Shown: positions 15,509-24,830 of the stretch, one piece after another
Layout: each line of letters opens with the position of its first letter
Position numbering within the stretch: the stretch's first letter is position 1
Origin: Kofleriaceae bacterium
GTDB taxonomy: Bacteria > Myxococcota_A > Polyangia > Haliangiales > Haliangiaceae
Direction of reading: 5' to 3'
Length of the DNA stretch: 46,807 bases
Assembly: GCA_025357755.1 (NCBI GenBank)
Contig: JANXOP010000162.1
Coordinates: 1-46,807 of the forward strand
Position numbers and translations under genes: made by a program
Notes under the pieces: generated by a model
What the model saw: only the letters and a program-made list of their open reading frames with translations
The model's database searches: none
What the model was told of the DNA's origin: nothing

Positions 15509-17083
15509 ATGCGGACGTGGCCAGCAGTAGTCTTCGCTCTTTGCGCGCACACAGCGTACGCGCAGCCCGAGTCATCAGCTCCGGCGGAGCCACCGACCGC
15601 GACGCCGTCGCCGTCGGTCGATCCGCCGCCTGAAGGCGCACCGCCGACGAGCTCACCACTCGACCGAAAGCCCGCGACACCGACGACCGTCGAGGTCGTG
15701 CCGGCACCGCAAGGGCCCCAGCCGCCGGCCTCGGCACCGGTCGTTGCCGATGATCCGGACAAGGGGTTTCGGTTCGGCTCGTACGGCCGCGTGATCGCGG
15801 GCGACGATCTTCACGGCGGCAAGCCCGAGCGCATCGCGATCGTCGCGCACTCGCCACGCGTTGTCGAGGATAGCTACCTCGAGCTCGATACCTCGTACGG
15901 CTTCACGACCGAGGAGGGCTACAAGATCCGCCCGGTCATCACGCTCGCATTCGACGGCACGTTGTTCCACGACACCGGCGAGTTCGACGCGCATCCCGCG
16001 CTTCGCAACATGTACCTCGATGCGCAGGTCACGAAAGACCTCAGCCTGTGGGCCGGTTCGCGGATGTATCGCGGCGACGATATCTACCTGCTCGACTACT
16101 GGCCGCTCGACGATCAGAACACGGTCGGCGCGGGCCTCTTATACCGGCCGATGGTCGCCACGCACGGTGAAGGCCACGACGGGCTCGAGCTGGCGGTGGC
16201 AGGGGGATTGAACCGCCTGAACGTGCCGTTCCAGTACCAGACGATCAGCGTCCAGGATCCGGCGCAAGGCGCGACCACGGTCACGCAGCTCAACCGCCAG
16301 CGCTTCGTCGCGAGCGGCTCGGTCGCATACATCCACGACAACGGGCCCGGTAACCTCTCGGTCAAGGGCAAGATCCACGGCGAGCTCCACGAGCTGCCCT
16401 CGGGTGCGTACAAGCGCGAAGACGGCACGTTCCAGGCGCTGCCCTCGGATGGTGGATACCTGATCGGCGCGGAGCTGAGCCTCTACGGGTTCCAGCCCGC
16501 GGAGTCGAAGTTCCGTCGTCACGTGAACCTGTTCGTGCGTTACGCCTCCGGCCTCGCCTCGTTCGACGAGCTGGCGCCGCCGACGACCTTCGGTCCAGAT
16601 CTGAAGACCAGCAAGGCGAGCGAGCTCTCGTTCGGCATCGCGGGCAACTACGATCACGCACTCGGTAACGTCATGATCGGCTTTCTGAGTCGCAACTTCA
16701 CGGACGCGACGGGGCAGGCCAACGACGTAAATAATGGCTGGGAGTACGCACTCGATGTCCGGCCGCTCGCGAAGCTCGCGCACGGGTTCTTCGCCGGTGC
16801 CGATCTGTCGTACCAAGCGCGGTTCCCGAAGGGGCTCAACGCGATCACGCTCAAGGCAGAAGACCCGGCGGTCTTCCAGATCGCGCCGATGCTGGTCTAC
16901 TCGCCGATGGGACCATCGGGCTACGACCGTCCGCAGATCCGGTTCCTCTATCGCGGCGCGCATCTCAACGAGGGTGCGCTCGATCTGTACGTGCCGGATG
17001 ATCCGCGACACGGGCATCCGTGGGTGCACTTCCTCGGCGTCGAAGCCGAGTGGTGGTTTAACTCCACGACGTACAAGCGTTAA
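15509..17083 (+). CDS. LamB-like carbohydrate porin (maltoporin family)
   Basis: A 524-residue outer-membrane beta-barrel that probably admits maltodextrins. The ATG at 15509 gives a signal peptide (MRTWPAVVFALCAHTAYAQ). A Pro/Ala-rich linker of about 60 residues precedes the barrel, which starts at FRFGSYGRVIAGDD. The segment WAGSRMYRGDDIYLLDYWPL matches the maltoporin signature in which a crossed strand carries the RxYxR(H)D motif. The chain ends in an aromatic strand (VHFLGVEAEWWFNSTTYKR). It lies between two GH13 genes and carries the same upstream palindrome as one of them, supporting a role in alpha-glucan uptake. Substrate specificity is inferred. Confidence 0.85.
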   Translation: MRTWPAVVFALCAHTAYAQPESSAPAEPPTATPSPSVDPPPEGAPPTSSPLDRKPATPTTVEVVPAPQGPQPPASAPVVADDPDKGFRFGSYGRVIAGDDLHGGKPERIAIVAHSPRVVEDSYLELDTSYGFTTEEGYKIRPVITLAFDGTLFHDTGEFDAHPALRNMYLDAQVTKDLSLWAGSRMYRGDDIYLLDYWPLDDQNTVGAGLLYRPMVATHGEGHDGLELAVAGGLNRLNVPFQYQTISVQDPAQGATTVTQLNRQRFVASGSVAYIHDNGPGNLSVKGKIHGELHELPSGAYKREDGTFQALPSDGGYLIGAELSLYGFQPAESKFRRHVNLFVRYASGLASFDELAPPTTFGPDLKTSKASELSFGIAGNYDHALGNVMIGFLSRNFTDATGQANDVNNGWEYALDVRPLAKLAHGFFAGADLSYQARFPKGLNAITLKAEDPAVFQIAPMLVYSPMGPSGYDRPQIRFLYRGAHLNEGALDLYVPDDPRHGHPWVHFLGVEAEWWFNSTTYKR

Positions 17084-17127
17084 CGCTTCCTCCGCGCGAC
17101 GCTGGATCGCGCATCGTCTTGCGAAAG

Positions 17128-17811
17128 CTACGGGCAGCTATCGCAGACAGCCGGGTTTGCTGTCGACGAACATGCGCCGCCGGTGCCGCTCCGGCACGCG
17201 TTCGACGTGCAGCTCACGTTCTGGAAGCCGCAGCTGTTCTGACCCGTGCAGGTCACGTCGCACGCGCACGACGAGCCGCACGTGACGCCCTTGCAGCTTC
17301 CTTGACCGCTGCACTGCACGTCGCACTTGCCGGTGCCGCAGGTCACGCCACCGCTGGTTCCTCCCGTGCACGAGCCGTTCGCGCTGCACGTCACGTTGCA
17401 CGCGCCCGTCGCGGGGCAGGCGACGCCCTTGGTACATGCGCCTTCTTCGTTACACTTGACGTCGCAGATGTAGCCGGCGGGGCACGTGACCTTCTGATCG
17501 CAGGTGCCACTCGCGACGCAATCGATCGTGCAGGTCTTCATGGTGCCGCTGCCCGTACACGAGGTGCACGCGGACGGGCAGCCGTTGGTTCCGCCATCGA
17601 TGTTGTGCTTCGGCGCGTCGATCGGGAGCTGTGTCGAAGCATCGATCGCGGTGCCGGTGAGCACGCAGAAGCCTTCGCTGCACTCGCGCCCCGAGTTGCA
17701 ATCCGCGGAGGTGGTGCAGGCGTACTCGCCACTCTTCTTGGTGATCGAACAACTCGTCGTGATGCCAAACACGAGCACGAGCAACGCGACGCCAGTCAAT
17801 GCGAGCTTCAT
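17128..17811 (-). CDS. Cys-rich repeat lipoprotein
   Basis: A 227-residue predicted lipoprotein (ALTGVALLVLVFGITTSC). The first part has a CTTSADCNSGRECSEGFC motif, common in myxobacterial surface proteins. The rest consists of about five degenerate units of the form V-x-C-x4-5-C-(D/N)-V-x-C-x5-(A/S)-C (for example GYICDVKCNEEGACTKG and TGACNVTCSANGSCTGG). The many paired Cys suggest a disulphide-knit rod outside the cytoplasm. It is the last gene of the pseudokinase operon: its ATG overlaps the stop of the preceding gene (ATGA). Confidence 0.8.
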   Translation of the reverse strand: MKLALTGVALLVLVFGITTSCSITKKSGEYACTTSADCNSGRECSEGFCVLTGTAIDASTQLPIDAPKHNIDGGTNGCPSACTSCTGSGTMKTCTIDCVASGTCDQKVTCPAGYICDVKCNEEGACTKGVACPATGACNVTCSANGSCTGGTSGGVTCGTGKCDVQCSGQGSCKGVTCGSSCACDVTCTGQNSCGFQNVSCTSNACRSGTGGACSSTANPAVCDSCP

Positions 17812-18782
17812 GGCAGACCTCCGTAGGTAAACGCGATTCCCGCACCATGATCGAACAGCGTCGGCGTGATGCGCGCCTGAGCGCTGGAGTGACGAGCCTT
17901 GTAGTCTTTGTAGAAGAAGTAGCCGCTGATGCCGCCGACGACGAGGCCGCCGAGGAAGCACAGGTTACCGAGGCCGGAGTAGGTGTCACCCGAGGACTCG
18001 AGGTCCTTGAGATGGGCGAAGTCCGCCGGGGTATTTGTCGGTGCGCTGTTGATGTCACCCTGGACGGAGCCGGCTTCGGCCCACAGGATCACGCTGAGCA
18101 CGACCAGGCCACCACCGACCGCGAGCCCGGTGACCGCGCGGCTGCTCTTGCGCTCGTCCGAGGGCCCGGTCGGCTGCGGCTGCGCAGGCTGAGTATTCGG
18201 ATCGAGCTGCGCGGTCTGGATCGGCGCGGGTTGATTGCCCCACGCGCCGGTCGGCGCGCCCGCATGGCTCGGCGTCGGCGTCGGCGTCGGTGTCGGCGTT
18301 GGCGTCGGTGTCGGCGTCGGTGTCGGCGTCGCGGGCTTTGCCTTCACGCCGAACATCGGTCCGACATCCATCGCGATCTTTGCATCGAGTGCCTGACCAG
18401 CCGGCACCGTGCTCTGCGCATCCTTGGTCGGCTGGCCTTTCGGGATGCGATGCACCATCACGCGCAGATCACCGCTGGGTAGCGCGGTCACGCTCGTCGA
18501 GATGACTTCATCGACGCCCATCATGCCGAGCACTTCATCGCGGCACTGCGCCTCGCTGCCACTGCAACCAACGGCGGCGGCCGCATCGCTGAACGAGATC
18601 TCGCCGAGCTCGATGTTGCCGTCCATCGTCTTGGCGAGCCTGCTGACCTCGGCGTCCACCTTGCCGCGGGTCGCCGCATCGGCGTTACCTTCGGCACGCA
18701 GCACGAGTACGTGACGTGGATCCGCGCTCGCGGTCGTCGTCGCTGCGATCAGCAGCAGCGTCGCGAGCTTTGTCGTTCGCAT
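17808..18782 (-). CDS. Exported protein with Pro-Thr linker and membrane helices
   Basis: A 324-residue protein. A signal peptide (KLATLLLIAATTTASA) is followed by a periplasmic domain of about 130 residues (VLVLRAEGNADAATRGKVDAEV...GVDEVISTSVTALPSGDLRVMVHRI). Then comes a rigid Pro-Thr tract of about ten repeats (about 151-170), a disordered stretch, and two hydrophobic helices (AVTGLAVGGGLVVLSVILW; LCFLGGLVVGGISGYFFY). The early domain resembles proteins that compute or sense a stress level, but I cannot name it. It sits between the pseudokinase gene (TAATG overlap at 18780-18784) and the Cys-rich lipoprotein (ATGA overlap). Confidence 0.78.
   Translation of the reverse strand: MRTTKLATLLLIAATTTASADPRHVLVLRAEGNADAATRGKVDAEVSRLAKTMDGNIELGEISFSDAAAAVGCSGSEAQCRDEVLGMMGVDEVISTSVTALPSGDLRVMVHRIPKGQPTKDAQSTVPAGQALDAKIAMDVGPMFGVKAKPATPTPTPTPTPTPTPTPTPTPSHAGAPTGAWGNQPAPIQTAQLDPNTQPAQPQPTGPSDERKSSRAVTGLAVGGGLVVLSVILWAEAGSVQGDINSAPTNTPADFAHLKDLESSGDTYSGLGNLCFLGGLVVGGISGYFFYKDYKARHSSAQARITPTLFDHGAGIAFTYGGLP
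18271..18330. repeat. Ten tandem 6-bp units encoding Pro-Thr
   Basis: Ten consecutive copies of GG(C/T)GT(C/T), all in frame with the 17808-18782 gene and coding for its Pro-Thr linker. Such tracts can change in copy number, altering the linker length without shifting the frame. Confidence 0.9.
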
Positions 18783-21040
18783 TACAGGCGCTCCATTCGA
18801 TTTCGGATTTGATCGCCGTCCGTCGCGGCGGGCGAGAGCTGGAGGTAGCGCTTGAACGCCGCCTTTGCTTGATCCTTCTCGCCCATCTTCTCGAACACGA
18901 GGCCGAGCCCACGCCAGGTCGGTGCGTAGCCTGGGTTACTCGCGAGCGCCGTGCGCAGCGACGTGAGCGCGCCACTGGTGTCGCCACGCGCGAACTGCTG
19001 CACGCCTTGGCGATACGATGCTTCGGCATCGGCCTTCGCCGTCGCCGTCGGACCTTCCGCGATGTGGATCGGCTTGGCCTTCTCGACCGGCTTGTCGACG
19101 CGATGCGACGGCTCGGGCTTCTTCTCGGGCTTCTTTTCGATCGGCTTCGCGACGATGACGGGCGTCGGCGGCTTTGGCTTCACGACGGGCGGCCGAGGCA
19201 GAGGCGGCGGCGCGATCGCGACCGTAGCTGGCGCGGCATCTGGCGCGGCATCTGGCACTACGACAGGCGGCGAGACGATCGCGACCACCGCGGCATCCGT
19301 CGGCACCACGACGGCAGCGACGTTCGAACCGGTCTCGGATCCTGCTCCTGACCCTGATCCGCTAGCTGCTGCGACGGCCGCCGAACCACCCGTCGGATCG
19401 CCGGTCGCCGAGCCGTACTCGACCCCCGAGCCATACGCGATTTCGGCCGAGCCGCTGCCCGTCATCTTCGCTCGTGGCTTCGCCGCTTCGTGGTTGCTAC
19501 CGCCGAATGCGAACGCGAGGGTGATCACGATCGCGACGACGCCGAGGCCGCCGCCGATCACGTACATCAAGATCTTCTTGCTCGAGCCTTCGGCCGGCAG
19601 ATCGTCGTCATTGGCGTCGGTGATCGACGGATGCGAGTCCGTACCCCAGCCCCAGCCACCGAGTACACCTTGCGAGTCGCGCACCGCGGGCAGCGCGATC
19701 ACGGCTGCCGGATCGGGGTTCGTCCCCGCGCGCTTCTTGATCTCGGCCATCGGCGTGGGATCGGTGCGCTTCTCGGATCTCGGTACGCCGACCGGTGCCG
19801 AGACCAGCGACGGTATCTCGGCGATCACCACCGGCGGAGGCGCGGGCATCGCCGCGACCTGAGTCACGCGGAAATCATCGGTGGGCTTGGCGACTTGATC
19901 CGAATGAAACCCGTGCGCGGTCTGGGCCGGTGTTGCAGGCGGCAGGATCGGCGGCTTGGGAATCTGCGGGGGCTGCGGCATCGGGATCGCGGCCGAAACC
20001 ATCGTCGTGATGGCCATGCGATCTGGCTTCGCAGGCGCGGCCGCATTCGCGAGCGCCGAGGCGAGGTTCGCGCCTTTCGTCGCGTCCGCGATCGGCGGCG
20101 GCGCGGTCGGCGGCTTCGCGAGCACCGACGGGAGGGTCGCTGTCGCGACGGGCGGCGGCATCGTCGTGGGCTTCGAGAAGCTGGTCGGCGACAGGGGTTG
20201 CTCGACGGTGGGTGGCGGCTGGGTACCGTTCGCCGATCGCGTCACGGTGATCGGAGTTGCGGGGGATTTCACCGGCGCTTGATCGCCGCGCGGAATCACC
20301 ATGCCGGGTGACGTCGAGGAGCCGTTGCCGGGGGGCGGCGTCAGCATCTCCGGTGGTGCGGTGGGTTGCGTGGTCTCGGGTGAGATCACCCCCACGCCTT
20401 GCCCGGGCGTGACGACCATCGGCGGCGCGGTGATCCGCGGTTCGCGCTTGGGCTGGCCGAGCGTCGCCATGTGCTCGCGGATCTTGTCGTCGCTATCGCC
20501 GTAGCCGGCATCGTCGAGCACGGCTTCGAGCTCGGCGCCCATCACCTTGGCGGTCTGGTAGCGATCGGCAGGATTGCGAGCGAGTGCGCGCATGCAGATC
20601 GCGCTCAGCTCCGAAGGAATGTTCGCGTTGAGCGTCGCCGGCGGATCGATGGTCTGGAGGCGCACCGCGGCCTTGACCGCTTCGTCATCGCCGCCTTCGA
20701 AGAGCGTGGTGTGCGTGAGCGCTTCCCACATCACGACGCCGAGCGACCAGACATCGCTGCGGCGATCCCCGTCGGCCGTGGCGACACCGAGTTGCTCGGG
20801 CGCGGCGTACGCGAAGGCAGTCGGCTCGGCGAGTCCGAGCTTGACCGCTCCCGTGGCGGTGTCGATCGTGATGCTCGAAGGCGTGAGCGGTCCGATCGAC
20901 TTTCCCGCACCGGCTTTTTGCTGAGATGCGTGAACTTGTTCCGCGATCTTGAGGATCACGCGGGCCGTGCTGAGCTCGTCGAGTCGTCGCGTCGCGTTAC
21001 CCGCGTCCAGAACGACGCGCAGGGTTTCGGTGGCTGCCAC
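18782..21040 (-). CDS. Degenerate membrane Ser/Thr kinase (pseudokinase) with TPR tail
   Basis: A 752-residue protein. Residues 20-165 match only the C-lobe of a Hanks-type kinase: AAPEQL (79-84, APE motif), SDVWSLGVVMWEALT (95-109) and an ADRYQTA end. The glycine loop and beta-3 lysine are absent. The HRDxKPxN loop is replaced by GPLTPSSI (about 50-57) and DFG by GLAEP (69-73), so phosphotransfer is very unlikely. A long Pro-rich disordered region follows, then a transmembrane helix near 490-515 and a TPR-like C-terminal domain (YRQGVQQFARGDTSGALTSL...RYLQLSP). The start is the GTG at 21040. It heads an operon with two envelope proteins, suggesting a scaffold or sensor. Confidence 0.85.
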   Translation of the reverse strand: MAATETLRVVLDAGNATRRLDELSTARVILKIAEQVHASQQKAGAGKSIGPLTPSSITIDTATGAVKLGLAEPTAFAYAAPEQLGVATADGDRRSDVWSLGVVMWEALTHTTLFEGGDDEAVKAAVRLQTIDPPATLNANIPSELSAICMRALARNPADRYQTAKVMGAELEAVLDDAGYGDSDDKIREHMATLGQPKREPRITAPPMVVTPGQGVGVISPETTQPTAPPEMLTPPPGNGSSTSPGMVIPRGDQAPVKSPATPITVTRSANGTQPPPTVEQPLSPTSFSKPTTMPPPVATATLPSVLAKPPTAPPPIADATKGANLASALANAAAPAKPDRMAITTMVSAAIPMPQPPQIPKPPILPPATPAQTAHGFHSDQVAKPTDDFRVTQVAAMPAPPPVVIAEIPSLVSAPVGVPRSEKRTDPTPMAEIKKRAGTNPDPAAVIALPAVRDSQGVLGGWGWGTDSHPSITDANDDDLPAEGSSKKILMYVIGGGLGVVAIVITLAFAFGGSNHEAAKPRAKMTGSGSAEIAYGSGVEYGSATGDPTGGSAAVAAASGSGSGAGSETGSNVAAVVVPTDAAVVAIVSPPVVVPDAAPDAAPATVAIAPPPLPRPPVVKPKPPTPVIVAKPIEKKPEKKPEPSHRVDKPVEKAKPIHIAEGPTATAKADAEASYRQGVQQFARGDTSGALTSLRTALASNPGYAPTWRGLGLVFEKMGEKDQAKAAFKRYLQLSPAATDGDQIRNRMERL

Positions 21041-21125
21041 GGTCCGATGGTAACCGAGGGCCGAGCAGCTTGCCCCTGTCCCAGACATGCACAGAACGCC
21101 CCTCTCGCGTGTCTCTCGCACAGAT

Positions 21126-21140
21126 GTTGCCGAAGGCAAC
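21126..21140. promoter_or_regulatory. Putative operator upstream of the second amylase
   Basis: GTTGCCGAAGGCAAC, identical to 15412-15426, in the divergent gap between the pseudokinase gene (start 21040, 85 bp away) and the amylase (start 21235, 94 bp away). Further in, at 21186-21228, lies a nested dyad (CCCCAGGGC...GCCCTGGGG around GCACGA-A-TCGTGC) that could be a second control element or a leader structure. Confidence 0.55.
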
Positions 21141-21234
21141 GGGAGGAGCCACCGCGCCCTGGCCGGTGATGACTAACATGTTGATCCCCAGGGCACTCGT
21201 CGGGGCACGAATCGTGCTCGCCCTGGGGTCCTCG

Positions 21235-23271
21235 ATGTCGATCCGAACACTGCTCGTATCCATTGGCCTCGGCGTCGCTGCCTGCGGAGGAGCCTCGGAT
21301 CTCGAACATCCGGTCGACATGCCTCACAAGAGCAACGCCGACATCGACTGGCGCGACCAGGTCATCTACCAGATCATGGTCGACCGGTTCGCCGACGGCG
21401 ATCAGAACAACAACATGGGCGTCCAGCCGTCCGTGCCAGGTAAGTTCCACGGCGGCGACTGGCAGGGCGTGATCGACCACCTCGATTACCTCCAGAACCT
21501 CGGCGTCACGGCGCTGTGGATCAGCCCGGTCGTCAAGAACGTCGAGGACGACGCCGGGTTCGACAGCTATCACGGCTACTGGACGCAAGACTTCCTGCGC
21601 CCGAACCAGCACTTCGGCGACCTCGAGAAGCTACGCGAGCTCGTCGATACGGCGCACGCCAAGGGCATGCTCGTGATCCTCGATGTGGTCACGAACCACA
21701 TGGGTCAGCTGTTCTATTACGACATCAACGGCAACGGCCAACCCGACGACTCGCTCGCCGGTGGCGGCTACTCGCACACGTGCTTGCAGATCTGCGCGAT
21801 GAATCCGCAGAAGTGCTCCAGCGACGAGCTCGAGTACTGCGCCGCGGGTAAGGACTACCTGGAGCGGATCATCGAGTGGGATCCCGACTACGACGATCGC
21901 GGCGTCCAGGGCTGGACCTCGCTCGGGTTCTCGGGCCCGGCGGATGTCCGGTTCACCGATTGGCCTGCGGACAATCGGACCCCCCCGCCGCGTCCGCCCG
22001 CCTGGTTCAACTGGCCGGCCGACAAGAAGTGGTTCGACGATCCGAGCTGGTACCACCTCAAGGGTCGCGTCTACGTCTGGTGGCACGAGGCGGACTACTC
22101 GAGCGAGTTCGTGCGCGAGCAGGAGACCACGGGAGATTTTCCGGGCGGTCTCAAGGATCTCAACACCGAAAATCCCGACGTCAAAGAAGCGCTCATCAAG
22201 TCGTTCCAGTACTGGATCGACGCGGCCGACTTCGACGGCTTCCGGATCGACACGGTCAAGCACATCGATCGTCCGGACCTCGATCTCAACCAGCGCGGCT
22301 TCTGGGGGGATTTCACCGACGGCATGCGCGCCGAAGCCAAGAAGCTCGGCAAGCAGAACTTCTTCATCTTCGGCGAGGCCTTCGATGGCAACGACGAGCT
22401 GATCGGCATGTACACCAAGGGCGGCAAGGACGCGCAAGGCTCCTTCGGTCGCTTCGACTCGGTGTTCTACTTCTCGCAGAAGTATCGCGGCATCGACGAG
22501 GTGTTCGGCAACGGGGGCGTGACCAAGAACCTCGAGTGCCTGCTGGACTCGCGCATGGGCACCGCCGATGCGAGCGGCTGGTGCGCGACGAATGGGTATC
22601 CGGCCGGCCCTGACTTCGGCGAGCAGATGCACGCGTCTTCGGCCGACGGTGGCATCGGCCTCGCGCCGCAGCAGGTGCTGGTCAACTTCCTCGACAACCA
22701 CGATCTCCCGCGGTTCATGTTCGAGAAGACCGATTGGGGGCAGCAGACGGCGGCGCTCATGTACCTCATGACGTGGGACGGCGTGCCGTGCGTCTACTAC
22801 GGTACCGAGCAGGGCTTCGCGGGCGGCGTCGATCCGAAGAACCGCGAGGACATGTTCCTCGGTAACCCCACGCTCGGCTACGCACCGTGGGACACCACGA
22901 ACGAGAAATTCAAGCGCGTCCAGGGCCTGATCCAGATGCGCAAGGACCACGAAGCGCTACGCCGCGGCCTGGTCACGCCGAAGTGGTCGACCACCGTTGC
23001 GGGTGCGCGTCGCGATGCCGGTATCTTCGCGTTCGAGCGCGTCGCGCCTACCGAGACGGCGCTCGTCGTCCTCAACGCGAGCACGCAGGTCAGCGAGACC
23101 TGTGCGCCCTCGACCGAGGGTGGCGCGTGCATGCACACGACGCTCGCGCCGGGCTCGACCCTCAAGGACGTGATGTACGGCAGCGACGGTCAGACCTTCA
23201 CCGTCAAGGCCGACGGCACCGTCGACGTGAGCGTTCCCGCTCGCTCGGGCCGCGTCCTCGTCAAGCAGTAG
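21235..23271 (+). CDS. Secreted GH13 alpha-amylase lipoprotein
   Basis: A 678-residue alpha-glucan hydrolase. The ATG at 21235 gives a lipoprotein signal (MSIRTLLVSIGLGVAAC, lipobox VAAC). The catalytic barrel starts at about residue 40 (DWRDQVIYQIMVDRFADGD, a calcium-site-like start). It shows Asp339 (GFRIDTVKH), Glu381 (FGEAFDG) and Asp490 (LDNHDLPR). A B-domain insertion (about 175-300) carries several Cys (CLQICAMNPQKC) likely to form disulphides. A beta-sandwich C domain ends the chain. It is only loosely similar to the other GH13 protein (13022-14914) and has no N-terminal carbohydrate-binding module. The upstream palindrome suggests co-control with the porin. Confidence 0.93.
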   Translation: MSIRTLLVSIGLGVAACGGASDLEHPVDMPHKSNADIDWRDQVIYQIMVDRFADGDQNNNMGVQPSVPGKFHGGDWQGVIDHLDYLQNLGVTALWISPVVKNVEDDAGFDSYHGYWTQDFLRPNQHFGDLEKLRELVDTAHAKGMLVILDVVTNHMGQLFYYDINGNGQPDDSLAGGGYSHTCLQICAMNPQKCSSDELEYCAAGKDYLERIIEWDPDYDDRGVQGWTSLGFSGPADVRFTDWPADNRTPPPRPPAWFNWPADKKWFDDPSWYHLKGRVYVWWHEADYSSEFVREQETTGDFPGGLKDLNTENPDVKEALIKSFQYWIDAADFDGFRIDTVKHIDRPDLDLNQRGFWGDFTDGMRAEAKKLGKQNFFIFGEAFDGNDELIGMYTKGGKDAQGSFGRFDSVFYFSQKYRGIDEVFGNGGVTKNLECLLDSRMGTADASGWCATNGYPAGPDFGEQMHASSADGGIGLAPQQVLVNFLDNHDLPRFMFEKTDWGQQTAALMYLMTWDGVPCVYYGTEQGFAGGVDPKNREDMFLGNPTLGYAPWDTTNEKFKRVQGLIQMRKDHEALRRGLVTPKWSTTVAGARRDAGIFAFERVAPTETALVVLNASTQVSETCAPSTEGGACMHTTLAPGSTLKDVMYGSDGQTFTVKADGTVDVSVPARSGRVLVKQ

Positions 23272-23392
23272 CTAGTCGAGTAGCCACACGCGTCGCGTTG
23301 CGTTCCGCATCGTCTTCCCGATCGCGCTCGCGCAACTCGGCGTAGCGATTGAGGTGGCTGCTGGTACGAGTCGTGCGATCAGCGCGCTCATG

Positions 23393-24811
23393 ATGCGGAT
23401 CGTTTCGCTTGTCGTGGCTACGGCAACGGTGGGTTGCCTCGCCTCGGGTGGTTCGACCGGTTTGACCGAGAGCTCGACCGAGGGCCCCTTGGTCGGCGTC
23501 GATGGCAGCCTCGATCAGGCCGACCGCAGCTGCAATGTCGTGCTGCGCGACCTCGCACGCGCGGGGAACGGCACCGGCGGCTATCAGACCGATGGCTCCA
23601 ACTGGTTCTGGACCGGCGGCCTCGAGATCTCGAATGCCGCGGCCGCCGAGGGCCTCGTTCCCTCGGCGCTGTACCAAGCAGGTTCGGACCCCACGTGGCA
23701 CGAAGTGACGGCGACGGCTTCCACCGCCGCCGCAACAACGGGCTACTCGCGCTTCGAGCTGAAGCTCGATGGCAGCTCGCTGCCCGGTCCGGGCATGAGC
23801 GCCACCGCGCTCGCGAATTCGAAGATCCAGGTCGTGCCGTTCATCCACCTTGCCGGCGGCGGTCGGTTGTTCGACCACAACCGAAACCTCGGCGATCTTT
23901 CGAACTACACGATGACCTCTCCCGAGCTGGCGATCTGGAAGGACACCACCGTGTGCGCGCCTCCAACGGGGCCGACCTCGGCGAACCTCGTCTTCGCGGC
24001 CGACTACACGCAGCATCGCGATGGCGTGCTCGCCCCGGGTGGTCAGGTAACGATCTCGTACGCGAAGTCGCGGCTCGCGACCTGCGCGTCGACCCAGGGC
24101 GGGATCCCGCAGTATGGCATCACCGCGTGGGTGAAGTTCCTCCCGGGCAACCAGCTCCAGACCCTCAACGTGCTCGATCAAACTCCGACGATCGCGGTGC
24201 CTTCGGATGCGCGCAGCGTGCAGGTCTGGTTCGAGACCTCCGACGTCCACGGCTGTCACGCGTATGACTCGAACAACGGCGCGAACTACGCGTTCGATGC
24301 CGCGGTCGCGCCGCAATGGATCGGCAACGGCACGACCCTGTTCTCGCGCGATACGTCCTACAAGTGCAACACGCCGGGCTCGGCGCCGATCGCCAGTGGG
24401 TTCTCGTTCGATACGTGGACGCGCCAGCGCGCCGCGATCACGAACACCTGCTTCGAGGTCTATCAACCGGGCCTGACCGATCACGACGATCCGGACCTGT
24501 GGCAGAAGCTCGATGTCGAGATCCACGTCCAGACCGCGCCGACGACCTGGACCACGTTCCCGGTCAACTTCGATAGCCGCCAGGGTAACAACGCGCGCTT
24601 CGCCTTCAACTGGCGCCAGGTCGATCCGTTCCGCGACTACTACTGCACGGCGATGCCGATCACGCCCGTGAGCGGTGGCCAGTACGAGTCGGCGCAGCTC
24701 GGCTACTACTTCACCGTCAACGGCGCCGAGTACCGTCCCGAGCCGGGCGCGAGCTTCGCAGCGACCTTCGTGGACTACCTTCACGTCACCGACGCCTACT
24801 GCCCGCACTGA
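23393..24811 (+). CDS. Exported protein, DUF6209-like
   Basis: A 472-residue secreted protein with a lipoprotein-type signal (MRIVSLVVATATVGC). Residues about 200-320 (NLVFAADYTQHRDGVLAPGG; YGITAWVKFLPGN; VQVWFETSDVHGCHAYDSN) resemble the myxobacterial DUF6209 domain as I recall it. It is a beta-rich domain of unknown role, with WF and HGCHAYDS motifs near a conserved Cys. The N-terminal half has a similar strand-rich look and may be a second, more distant copy. Function is unknown. It lies 121 bp after the amylase, but I see no shared motif that ties it to starch use. An ATG three bases upstream is equally usable. Confidence 0.7.
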   Translation: MRIVSLVVATATVGCLASGGSTGLTESSTEGPLVGVDGSLDQADRSCNVVLRDLARAGNGTGGYQTDGSNWFWTGGLEISNAAAAEGLVPSALYQAGSDPTWHEVTATASTAAATTGYSRFELKLDGSSLPGPGMSATALANSKIQVVPFIHLAGGGRLFDHNRNLGDLSNYTMTSPELAIWKDTTVCAPPTGPTSANLVFAADYTQHRDGVLAPGGQVTISYAKSRLATCASTQGGIPQYGITAWVKFLPGNQLQTLNVLDQTPTIAVPSDARSVQVWFETSDVHGCHAYDSNNGANYAFDAAVAPQWIGNGTTLFSRDTSYKCNTPGSAPIASGFSFDTWTRQRAAITNTCFEVYQPGLTDHDDPDLWQKLDVEIHVQTAPTTWTTFPVNFDSRQGNNARFAFNWRQVDPFRDYYCTAMPITPVSGGQYESAQLGYYFTVNGAEYRPEPGASFAATFVDYLHVTDAYCPH

Positions 24812-24830
24812 TGGGATGTGGTTGGCGTTG

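Noticed and set aside
18271..18330. Short regular repeats that could suggest a CRISPR-like array
   Set aside because: The 6-bp units have no spacers and are in-frame codons for Pro-Thr.
21186..21228. Nested dyad before the second amylase as a terminator of the pseudokinase side
   Set aside because: It has no T-run on either strand and lies upstream of both genes, so it is left as a possible control structure only.
23422..23438. GGCAAC and GTTGCC inverted pair
   Set aside because: The half-sites are in the opposite order and 5 bp apart, and it lies within the signal-peptide region of the 23393 gene; not the same element.
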